Assembly: GCA_040394475.1 (NCBI GenBank)
Contig: JBEBSD010000027.1
Span: forward strand, 1-64,000
Source of the DNA: JBEBSD01 sp040394475
GTDB lineage: Bacteria; Bacteroidota; Bacteroidia; Cytophagales; Spirosomataceae
Length of the DNA stretch: 64,000 bases
Reading direction: 5' to 3'
Position 1 is the first letter of the stretch, and the number at the start of each line of letters is the position of its first letter. A program made the translations under genes and the position numbers. Under the pieces are notes generated by a model. That model was not told the origin of the DNA. It searched no databases and saw nothing but the letters and a program-made list of their open reading frames with translations. Of the stretch, positions 53,307 to 61,565 are shown one piece after another.

Positions 53307-54296
53307 GTGAAAAAAATTGGCTTTATCGGTTTATTGTATTGCGCGGTTATGGGACAGGTGACAGCCCAGCTGATAACTGTTAACGGGGAGGCACAGGGGA
53401 CCACTTACCAGGTAAAATATGCCGATACGCAGGGACGCAATCTTAAAAGAGGTATCGACAGCCTGTTGGCAGCTATTGACAAATCGTTGTCAACCTACGA
53501 CCCCGAATCGGAAATCTCCGTATTGAACCGGTCGCATGCCATCCGCTTTCAGTCGCCCTACTTCTACCCGGTACTGCGGAAGTCTGAAGAGGTTTATCTC
53601 AGGACCGGTGGTCTGTTCGATCCGACGGTGATGCCTTTGGTAAGCGCCTACGGATTTGGTCCGGATGGAAGACAGGAGGTGGGGCAGATCGATCGGGACT
53701 CGGTGCTGCAGCTGGTTGGATTTGATAAAATTACATTTGACAGTCTTTCTGTCAGCAAGCGATACGAACAGGTCAGGCTTGATTTCAACGCCATTGCGCA
53801 AGGCTATTCAGTAGATGTTATAGGAGCTTTTTTAACCGAAATGGGAATTCGGAATTACCTGGTGGAGGTAGGCGGAGAATTAAGGGCCTCGGGGAGAAAG
53901 CCCGACGGGAGTTCCTGGGTAGTAGGAATCGCCAATCCGGCGTTTACCGGCCGGTTAAAGGCAACGGTAGCCCTTAATGATTGCGGAATGGCGACTTCCG
54001 GTAACTATCGCAATTATTACGAAAAAGACGGTGTCCGGTACAATCATATTATTAATCCTAAAACCGGTCTTTCCGAACAGGGAGACTTGCTTAGTGTTAC
54101 GGTATTTGCGCCGGATGCGATGACGGCGGACGCCTATGCAACGGCCTTTGTTGTGATGGGCATGGCGAAAATGAAGGAACTGTTGCCGCGCCTTCCGGAG
54201 CTAAATGTGTATGCCGTTTATTCGGAAAACAGTGGTGAAATCGGTACTTACATGACTGATGGGATCAGTACCTTGGTGCGGGAAGGAGCGAAATAA
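53307..54296 (+). CDS. apbE: FAD:protein FMN transferase (ApbE)
   Basis: The 329-residue product has an N-terminal signal sequence (to about residue 20) and the ApbE signatures VEVGGELRASG (187-196), ATSGNYRNYY (229-238) and HIINPKTG (247-254). Metal-binding acidic residues lie in PDAMTADAYATAF (D270, D275). The enzyme transfers FMN from FAD to a threonine or serine of exported proteins. The start is a GTG at 53307. It lies 8 bases after the gene with the DGITGAT motif, so the pair forms an enzyme-substrate operon. Confidence 0.93.
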   Translation: MKKIGFIGLLYCAVMGQVTAQLITVNGEAQGTTYQVKYADTQGRNLKRGIDSLLAAIDKSLSTYDPESEISVLNRSHAIRFQSPYFYPVLRKSEEVYLRTGGLFDPTVMPLVSAYGFGPDGRQEVGQIDRDSVLQLVGFDKITFDSLSVSKRYEQVRLDFNAIAQGYSVDVIGAFLTEMGIRNYLVEVGGELRASGRKPDGSSWVVGIANPAFTGRLKATVALNDCGMATSGNYRNYYEKDGVRYNHIINPKTGLSEQGDLLSVTVFAPDAMTADAYATAFVVMGMAKMKELLPRLPELNVYAVYSENSGEIGTYMTDGISTLVREGAK

Positions 54297-54300
54297 CGCC

Positions 54301-54448
54301 ATGGTCTGTGTCCCACAGACCATTTTGGATACCAGCTTGGAACGGAGTGGCCTGTGAAGACACAGTCCACGGCTGTGAAGACACAGTCCACGGTTAAGTG
54401 AAGACACAGTCCACGGCTAAGGGGAAGACACAGTCCACGATTAAGGTG
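54301..54448. repeat. Hairpin plus tandem GACACAGTCCACGG minisatellite
   Basis: The first hairpin has arms ATGGTCTGTG and CACAGACCAT around TCC (54301-54323). Four copies of a GAAGACACAGTCCACGG-type unit of about 20-26 bases follow to 54448, partly varied in the linkers. It lies directly between the apbE stop codon and the next sigma gene and shares its core with the repeats at 51978 and 16268. Confidence 0.87.
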
Positions 54449-54477
54449 AAAAGAAGATGGTTTATTAAAAAAAGTAC

Positions 54478-55053
54478 ATGAGCAGGGTGTCGGCAGACCA
54501 GGAAACGGATCGGGTAGTATGGGGGCGGCTTCTGAACGGAAATCAGGAGGCGATGACGTATTTCTATGAAAAATACGCAGACCACTTATTGCGGTACGGG
54601 CTTTCCCTGACACCGGACAGAGAACTGATAAGTGATGCTGTCCAGGAACTGTTTATCACCTTATGGACCCGGAGGAATCAGCTTTCTATACCGGATTCGG
54701 TGCGTCATTACCTGATGGCTTCCCTGCGCCGCCGGATTTTAAGGGCAATACGTTCCGAAAAGAGGAATATAGTAGTTACGGCAGAAGTGCCGGATGTGGC
54801 CGATGAGCACGGAGATGACGATGAGATGCACCAGTATCTCCAAAGGGCTGTCAGATCGCTCCCCGCACGACAGCAGGAGCTGGTTTTTCTGAAATATTAT
54901 GAAAAACTCAGCTATGAACAAATTACCGCTTTAACCGGATTGGAGTACCAGGTACTCCGGAACACGTTGTACCGGGCGCTGAAAACGCTTCGGGGAACGC
55001 TGGTCGGGCAGGTAGACTTGCTGTTAACGGTATTTTTTTGTTTTTTTTTATAA
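54478..55053 (+). CDS. ECF-type RNA polymerase sigma factor
   Basis: The 191-residue product has region 2 (MTYFYEKYADHLLRYGLSLTPDRELISDAVQELFITLW) and region 4 (LPARQQELVFLKYYEKLSYEQITALTGLEYQVLRNTLYRALKTLR). It ends with an unusual hydrophobic tail (LLLTVFFCFFL). It starts the third SusC/SusD locus and, with FecR and the STN-type SusC downstream, forms a Fec-like signalling cascade. It is encoded 88 bases before FecR. Confidence 0.91.
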   Translation: MSRVSADQETDRVVWGRLLNGNQEAMTYFYEKYADHLLRYGLSLTPDRELISDAVQELFITLWTRRNQLSIPDSVRHYLMASLRRRILRAIRSEKRNIVVTAEVPDVADEHGDDDEMHQYLQRAVRSLPARQQELVFLKYYEKLSYEQITALTGLEYQVLRNTLYRALKTLRGTLVGQVDLLLTVFFCFFL

Positions 55054-55141
55054 ATTTCGGCTCAACCTGAGGTTACAAACCCCGCAGCACGGTCTCTCTA
55101 CAGTTAAAGTGCCTTTACATTGTTTTCGTGAATACACTGAT

Positions 55142-56140
55142 ATGGATTACAACCAGTTTGAGGTAGAAGACTTTATCGCCGATGAGGAGTTTGTCAAGTG
55201 GGTGACCGGGCCGGATCCGGTGACCGAACAGTTCTGGAAGGAATGGCTCGGGCGGTATCCCGATAAACGTGAGACGGTGGAAAGGGCCAGGAATTTTATC
55301 CGGAACCTGGAGTTCCGGGAAACGTGGAGTGCCGGGGAACGTACGCGGATGTGGCGGAATATCGCCGTAGAAATGGACAGGGGATCATTACCCGACAGTA
55401 TAGCGACCAAGTGGTTCCGCTCCGGCCTGACCTGGTTATCGGTAGCGGCTTCGGTGCTGCTGCTCGCAGGAATCGGATGGTACTACCGGATGGGGACGAC
55501 CCATGAGATCCGTACCGATTTCGGGGAAATCCGGGAGCTGCTGCTGGAAGACGGCACGCAGGTAACGTTGAATGCCAATTCACGGCTGGAATATTCCGGA
55601 GACTTTCCGGAGCAGGATATCCGGAGTGTCCGTATTCACGGAGAAGCATTTTTCAAAGTGGCCAAACGGGAACTGGCGGGGAAAAAACAGCCCTTTGTAG
55701 TGTATGCCAATGGATTGGCCGTGCACGTTTTGGGAACAGAGTTCAACGTAACCACCCGGAGAGGAAAAGTGGCGGTAACCCTGGAAGAAGGACTGGTGAG
55801 AGTAACCGATACTGCTAATAGTGAGAATACCCTGATGTTGCAGCCCGGTGAAAAGGCCTTGCAGTACGGAAGTCGTTCGCCGTTGAAAAAGGAGAAGGCG
55901 GCCGAAGAGGCATCCTGGAAGGAAAGGGTGATCCGGTACCGGCACAGCACGCTGCAGGAAATAGCGGAAATGCTGATGGACGTGCATGATATACAGGTGA
56001 TAATCATGGATGAGAAACTAAAAAATGAACGATTTACAGGTTCTTTTCCATCCGATTCAGCTACCCTGTTTTTTGATAAATTAGAGAAACTATACCCCAT
56101 TACGGTTACCAGAGAGGGGAAAAAGTATTTTCTGGAATAA
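55142..56140 (+). CDS. FecR-type anti-sigma factor
   Basis: The 332-residue product has a cytoplasmic part (1-94), a transmembrane helix (about 96-115), a periplasmic FecR domain (LLLEDGTQVTLNANSRLEYSG from about 135, with VHVLGTEFNVTTRRG) and a C-terminal DUF4974 domain (HSTLQEIAEMLMDVHDIQV onwards). The ATG at 55142 is preferred over a frame opening 11 codons earlier. It would hold the sigma factor of 54478 until SusC signals ligand uptake. Confidence 0.91.
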   Translation: MDYNQFEVEDFIADEEFVKWVTGPDPVTEQFWKEWLGRYPDKRETVERARNFIRNLEFRETWSAGERTRMWRNIAVEMDRGSLPDSIATKWFRSGLTWLSVAASVLLLAGIGWYYRMGTTHEIRTDFGEIRELLLEDGTQVTLNANSRLEYSGDFPEQDIRSVRIHGEAFFKVAKRELAGKKQPFVVYANGLAVHVLGTEFNVTTRRGKVAVTLEEGLVRVTDTANSENTLMLQPGEKALQYGSRSPLKKEKAAEEASWKERVIRYRHSTLQEIAEMLMDVHDIQVIIMDEKLKNERFTGSFPSDSATLFFDKLEKLYPITVTREGKKYFLE

Positions 56141-56208
56141 AGAAATTCGACGGATACCGGCGTTCGGTAAAACGGCCGAGTAAATATGTGCTACCTAAAC
56201 CAAAAACG

Positions 56209-59200
56209 ATGTTTGCAAAACTAAGACAGCTGCTGCTGATGGCGGCAGGCGCCCTTATGGCCGGGCCGGGCTACGGAACGCCCGCGGTATCAGTGGATAC
56301 GAGGACAGAGATTTCCGGGAAACGACTGGCGCTGACGGCGGCTTTGGAAATTCTTTCCAAAAAGTATCAGGTTATTTTTGAATTCAATGACCGGGTAATA
56401 GAAGATAAGTCTGTGGAGGCAAAACATGTGCTTGCAGGCAGAGACTTGGAAGATGTCCTGAAACGTATATTGGATCCGTTATCGATCCGTTACGAACGGC
56501 ACGGGCGCAATTCCTACCTGATTTACCGCCCCGCAACGGCGGCAAAAACGCTTTCGTCAGGGGCCATGGAAGAGTTGAATATCTCCTATGAAGGGATTCA
56601 TGCCGGCGGCCTGTCGAAGATTCCTGAGGGAGCGCCGGTGCAGCTTACAGGTACCACTGCCCTGAATACATTTGCGGTGGCTATTGACGTGCAGGGAACC
56701 GTTACCGATGAAAGAGGGGAGGGAATGCCGGGGGTAAGCGTGGTAGTGGGCGGTACTTCGAGAGGTACCCTTACGGATGCAAAAGGCAATTTCAAAATTT
56801 CGGTTCCTGATAACAAGGCGCGTCTGACCTTTTCTTTTGTGGGTTACCTGACACAGGAGGTGGTTGTGGGTAATCAGAGTACGATAACCATTCAGCTGGA
56901 GGTGGATAACCAGGCGCTGGAAGAAGTGGTCGTGGTGGGCTATGGTACCGTGTTGAAAAGCGACATTACCGGTTCGGTTTCCAAAATCAGCGCTGAAAAT
57001 GTCAATGAACGTGCAGTTTCCTCGGTAGAACAGTTTTTACAGGGGCAGGTTTCCGGCGTTCAGATTACGCAGAATACCGGCGCTCCCGGCGGGGGGATAA
57101 GTTTTAACATCAGAGGAGCAACCTCCGTAAGCGGCTCCAATCAACCCCTGGTGGTGATTGACGGCTACCCGGTAGAATCCGATAACGGCGCTGTTAAAAT
57201 GTCGGGCGGTAGTCAGTCGGGATACCTGGGCGAGCTCCCCAACGATAACGCCCTGGCCAGTCTGAACCCCGGTGATATCGAATCCATAGAAATACTCAAG
57301 GACGCCTCAGCTACCGCTATTTACGGCTCCAGGGGGTCGAACGGGGTGGTGTTGATTACTACCAAAAGAGGAAAATCGGGTCGGGACCGGGTAGAGTACA
57401 GTTTTCGCTATGATATCGGAAAATTGCCTAAAACCATTCCGGTGCTTAACACGCGGGATTACATTACATATTCCAATGAAGCCTATCTGAACGATGGCAG
57501 GGATTCCGCTTATACGGCCGCCCAGATTGCCCAGCACCTGAAGACAGATTATGACTGGCAAGATCTGATTTACCGGACTGCCATCACGCAGAACCACCAG
57601 GTAAGTCTTTCAGGCGGTCAGGATAAAATGAAATATGCGGTGGTAATGGGATATCTCGGACAGGAAGGAATTGTCAAAAATTCCCGCTTCGACAGAGGAT
57701 CACTGCGGATTAACCTGGACAGGGAGATCGGGAAACGTTTTAAAGTGGGCGTGAATATGAGTGGTACCATCAGCAATAACAAAGCAGCGATGCAGTCATC
57801 CAACCGTGAAGACGTCTCTACGTCCGTAGTCCATGGCGCCTTGCGCTCCCGGCCCCTGGTTTCGCCCTTTACGGCCGACGATGAACTGGATCAATCCTAC
57901 CAGGGAAACCCGCTCACATTGATTACGCTGGCCGATGACCAAAACCGGGTGACCACGGTCCTGGCCAATGTGTTTGCCGAGTATACCATTGCCAGCGGTC
58001 TCACGTTCCGGGTAAATGGCGGTGTCAATAACATGGCTTCCCAGCGTGATTTCTATCATCCGAGAGGAACTACGCTCGGAAATCTGGAAGGAGGTTATGC
58101 CTATCGCGGTCATGTCGGTGCGTTCAATTATCTTACGGAATATACCTTGAACTATAATAAAACGATTGCCAAGCGGCACCGGATAAATGCGGTGGCCGGC
58201 TACACCTGGCAGGAATGGAAACGCGAAAGTTTTGGAATAAACGCGCTGAATTTCCCAAATGACAATCAGAAATATTATAATTTTTCCGGCGCCAACTCCA
58301 TTACAAAGCCGGCCGTAAGTACTACCTCCTGGGCGCTGGCATCTTTTCTGGGAAGGATCAACTATAGTTTTGACAACCGCTTTTTACTGACGCTGACCGG
58401 GCGCAGCGACGGGTCGACCCGTTTGGCCCTGGGGAATAAATGGGCGTTTTTCCCTTCCGCCGCGCTGGGCTGGAATGTCCATAATGAAGCCTTTATGAAA
58501 CCGCTGAACTTCTTCTCACAGCTGAAAATCAGGGCTTCGTACGGTACCTCCGGCAATCAGGCAATCGGAGTGGGCGCCACGCAGGCGACGCTGGGAACAA
58601 CCAGTGCGGTCATCAACCAGGCGGTGCAGACCGGGTATGTGCTTGCCAATATGGCCAACAGCCAGCTGCACTGGGAAACTACCCGGCAAACCAACATCGG
58701 GGCAGATATGGCTTTTTTTGATAACCGGTTGACGTTTGAATTTAATTACTACAACAAGCGCTCGGAAGATCTGCTGATTGCCCTGGTCATCCCGCCGTCC
58801 AATGGGTTTACCCGTTACAATACCAACCTGGGTGTGGTTGAAAACAAAGGGCTTGAGTTTGATCTGGGCGGGAAAATACTGACAGGCCCGCTTAGCTGGG
58901 ATGCGTCCGGAAACCTTTCGGTCAACCGCAATAAAATCCTGAGCCTGGGGGGAGTGGATTCATTTGTCGGGTCGGTGTTTACGGCGGTGGCCGGACAGTC
59001 CCTTCATATCGCCAAGGTCGGAAACCCGATCGGAGCGTTCTATGGCTACCGGATCGATGGCATTTACCAAAACCAGAATGAAGTGGACAGCGGACCAACG
59101 GATTCGGCATTGCCCCAGCCGGGCAGCTTTAAGTACAGGGACCTGAACGGAAATCATCAGATTGATGCCGACGACCGGGAAATCATCGGAAACCCGTATC

Positions 59201-59703
59201 CTGATTTTATATTCGGACTTACCAACAATTTCGCCTGGAGAGGCTTGTCGCTGTCGGTGTTCTTCCAGGGAAGTATCGGTCAGGATGTCATCAATGCCAA
59301 TCGCTTCTACCTGGATGCGCTTACCCGCGGGCTGCAGACAAACGTAAGCCAGGCAGCCTGGGAAGGCCGCTGGCAAGGGGAAGGCACGAGTAATTACTAC
59401 CCGAAGCCAACTGCCGCTACAGTTCCGTTCAATGCCCGGTTCACGGATTTTATCGTGGAGGATGCGTCGTTTGTACGCTTGAAAAATATCACCTTATCGT
59501 ATAGCTTTCCGCCGGGCAGTATTCCCCGCATCGGCGGGCTGAAGCTGTTCGCATCCGTCAGCAACCTGGTTACCTGGACGAATTACAAAGGTTATGACCC
59601 GGAGATCAGCAGCCGGGCCGACAGGGCCATGCAGCCGGGAGTAGACAACGGCAGTATTCCACAATACCGGAACGTTTCATTCGGAGTCAATGTCGGGTTT
59701 TAA
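56209..59703 (+). CDS. SusC-type TonB-dependent transporter with STN signalling domain (locus 3)
   Basis: The 1164-residue product has a signal peptide (1-23), an STN domain (about 35-107, ALEILSKKYQVIFEFND), a CarboxypepD_reg-like domain (161-232), a TonB-box-like EEVVVVGYG (238-246), plug and barrel ending FGVNVGF. The ATG at 56209 is chosen over a GTG seven codons earlier since it directly precedes the signal peptide. It is followed 25 bases later by SusD and then by polysaccharide lyases, so it probably imports products of a uronate-containing glycan. Confidence 0.93.
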   Translation: MFAKLRQLLLMAAGALMAGPGYGTPAVSVDTRTEISGKRLALTAALEILSKKYQVIFEFNDRVIEDKSVEAKHVLAGRDLEDVLKRILDPLSIRYERHGRNSYLIYRPATAAKTLSSGAMEELNISYEGIHAGGLSKIPEGAPVQLTGTTALNTFAVAIDVQGTVTDERGEGMPGVSVVVGGTSRGTLTDAKGNFKISVPDNKARLTFSFVGYLTQEVVVGNQSTITIQLEVDNQALEEVVVVGYGTVLKSDITGSVSKISAENVNERAVSSVEQFLQGQVSGVQITQNTGAPGGGISFNIRGATSVSGSNQPLVVIDGYPVESDNGAVKMSGGSQSGYLGELPNDNALASLNPGDIESIEILKDASATAIYGSRGSNGVVLITTKRGKSGRDRVEYSFRYDIGKLPKTIPVLNTRDYITYSNEAYLNDGRDSAYTAAQIAQHLKTDYDWQDLIYRTAITQNHQVSLSGGQDKMKYAVVMGYLGQEGIVKNSRFDRGSLRINLDREIGKRFKVGVNMSGTISNNKAAMQSSNREDVSTSVVHGALRSRPLVSPFTADDELDQSYQGNPLTLITLADDQNRVTTVLANVFAEYTIASGLTFRVNGGVNNMASQRDFYHPRGTTLGNLEGGYAYRGHVGAFNYLTEYTLNYNKTIAKRHRINAVAGYTWQEWKRESFGINALNFPNDNQKYYNFSGANSITKPAVSTTSWALASFLGRINYSFDNRFLLTLTGRSDGSTRLALGNKWAFFPSAALGWNVHNEAFMKPLNFFSQLKIRASYGTSGNQAIGVGATQATLGTTSAVINQAVQTGYVLANMANSQLHWETTRQTNIGADMAFFDNRLTFEFNYYNKRSEDLLIALVIPPSNGFTRYNTNLGVVENKGLEFDLGGKILTGPLSWDASGNLSVNRNKILSLGGVDSFVGSVFTAVAGQSLHIAKVGNPIGAFYGYRIDGIYQNQNEVDSGPTDSALPQPGSFKYRDLNGNHQIDADDREIIGNPYPDFIFGLTNNFAWRGLSLSVFFQGSIGQDVINANRFYLDALTRGLQTNVSQAAWEGRWQGEGTSNYYPKPTAATVPFNARFTDFIVEDASFVRLKNITLSYSFPPGSIPRIGGLKLFASVSNLVTWTNYKGYDPEISSRADRAMQPGVDNGSIPQYRNVSFGVNVGF

Positions 59704-59728
59704 TTTACCAATCTAATCAGGAAAGATC

Positions 59729-61393
59729 ATGAAGAAATACTTGTTGCTTTTCAGCTTGACAGCCTCGTTAACGGCGTGCAGCCTGGAAGAAACGCTTTAC
59801 AACAACCCTAATTCGGAAACCTTCATTAACAATGAGAATGACGTGGCGTTCCAGCTGAGCGGGGTGTATAATTTTTTTACGCAGTTCGGCGGGTATGCTG
59901 CCAACCTCACCTATCCGATCTTGTACGGAGGAGATGATATTGCCACGACAGGTGCGGCTCAACGGCTGTTTGCCGACAAAAGTCTTCCGGCCTCCAATCA
60001 GTACCATACGGGGTGGGGCATTTACTACAATACGATCAACAATGCCAACGCTTTGATGGAAGTAGTGGAGCGGACCGATAAAGTTTCGGAAGCTTTCCGG
60101 CAGCGGGTCCTAGGAGAGCTTCGGTTTATGCGTGGTTTTTCCTACTTCAACCTGGTTCGTTTCTATGGAGGCGTACCGATTAAGGCTGTTTCCACTACAG
60201 GAGGTTCTGAATTTTACCAGGCGCGGAATAGCGTTGATGAAGTGTATGCATTTTTACTGGAGGACCTCAAAAAGGCTTCCGAGCTTTGTCTGCCGTTCAG
60301 CAAACAGCCTGGCCCTGAGTTTGGCCGGGCCACTAAAGGAGCGGCGCAGGCCGTATATGCGCTTGCCAGTCTGACGTACGCTAATCAACTGGACCTGGCC
60401 GATAAATCCGGGGAGGCGCAGGCGCATTACCTGCAGGCGAAGAGCTATGCCGATAGCGTGATCCTGTCAGGTGAATACGCACTCATCCCTGATTATGCCG
60501 ACCTATGGGACATTAACAAGGAAAAAGGAGCTTATCGGGAAGTTATTTACGGCATACAGTTTACCCGCGATGCCCTGGCCGCAAGCGCCAGTTCACGGGG
60601 ATCGGAACTGGCCTATTATACCCAACCCAGTACCCGTAACAACGTATGCGGTAATGTGACGGATGGTCTGGGCGCCGGTACCCTCCGGATTCAGCCGTGG
60701 TTTTACGATTATTGTACCACGGGAGACTTCGAAAATGATTACCGGGCAGAGGTGTCCTTTACCACCACGTGGCTCAATACCATAACGGGGGTAACACGGA
60801 TCACTTACCCGTTGGTACGGACAACCAACGAAACCGTAGAGGCTTATCCCTATATTGACAAGTACAAAGATCCGGATGGTTATCAGGCCCGGAACAATGA
60901 GAATGACCTCTTCATTACCCGTCTCGCGGAGGTATACCTCATCAAGGCAGAAGCTGAAAACGAGTTGAACGGCCCGACGGAAGAAGCTTATGCCGCATTT
61001 AACAAGCTGCGGGAAAGAGCCCGGCTGGCCGACGGAAATGCCCGGGAAACACCGTTGAACCTGGCGGCGGGACTTACCAAAGAGGAATTCCGGAGGAAGA
61101 TTTTTGACGAAAGAGGACTGGAACTCGTGGGGGAGGGACACCGTTGGTTTGATCTGGTAAGAATGCGGTATCAGCAAACCAATAAAACCATGATGGAGCA
61201 CCAGTATGCCGATTTCCTGCCGACTTTGCTTCCGCATACAGCCCCTACCTATGTATCGGCTTCCAAAACGTGGACAGGAGGACGTGTACAGCCGCTGAAC
61301 ATCGTGCCGTTCCATAAGAAATTCCTGATATGGCCGATTCCCAGTTCGGAAATTGATGCCAATCCGGCGATGACGCAGAATGAGAATTGGTAA
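59729..61393 (+). CDS. SusD/RagB-type binding lipoprotein (locus 3)
   Basis: The 554-residue product has a lipoprotein signal with C17 (SLTAC) and a SusD layout: RFMRGFSYFNLVRFYGGVPI, a middle TPR-like region, DERGLELVGEGHRWFDLVRMRY and the terminal IPSSEIDANPAM. It would bind the glycan at the surface together with the SusC just upstream. The next gene encodes a heparinase II/III-like lyase, which suggests an acidic polysaccharide. Confidence 0.94.
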   Translation: MKKYLLLFSLTASLTACSLEETLYNNPNSETFINNENDVAFQLSGVYNFFTQFGGYAANLTYPILYGGDDIATTGAAQRLFADKSLPASNQYHTGWGIYYNTINNANALMEVVERTDKVSEAFRQRVLGELRFMRGFSYFNLVRFYGGVPIKAVSTTGGSEFYQARNSVDEVYAFLLEDLKKASELCLPFSKQPGPEFGRATKGAAQAVYALASLTYANQLDLADKSGEAQAHYLQAKSYADSVILSGEYALIPDYADLWDINKEKGAYREVIYGIQFTRDALAASASSRGSELAYYTQPSTRNNVCGNVTDGLGAGTLRIQPWFYDYCTTGDFENDYRAEVSFTTTWLNTITGVTRITYPLVRTTNETVEAYPYIDKYKDPDGYQARNNENDLFITRLAEVYLIKAEAENELNGPTEEAYAAFNKLRERARLADGNARETPLNLAAGLTKEEFRRKIFDERGLELVGEGHRWFDLVRMRYQQTNKTMMEHQYADFLPTLLPHTAPTYVSASKTWTGGRVQPLNIVPFHKKFLIWPIPSSEIDANPAMTQNENW

Positions 61394-61410
61394 GGGAGAT
61401 TGGGTGGAGG

Positions 61411-61493
61411 AGCTGTCGGTTGTCGGAAATCAGCTACCGGCTATCGGCGGTCAGCTATCGGCAATCAGAAGTCAGCTATCGGTAGTCGGCTGT
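61411..61493 (+). repeat. CAGCTATCGG-type short-repeat tract
   Basis: AGCTGTCGG, TCAGCTACCGG, CTATCGG and TCAGCTATCGG words follow each other here, closely related to the tract inside the units at 16268-16949 and to 36596-36660. The tract stays open in the frame of the next gene but is not credible as coding. Confidence 0.8.
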
Positions 61494-61565
61494 CTGTTGG
61501 GTCAGTGGGCGAGGATGGGAGGTTCTCCGAAAGATTGTATTGAGAACAAGCGAAAAAACATTTTC

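Noticed and set aside
61380..61565. N-terminal extension of the first lyase
   Set aside because: It consists largely of the short-repeat tract and would overlap the SusD end; the signal peptide begins at 61566.
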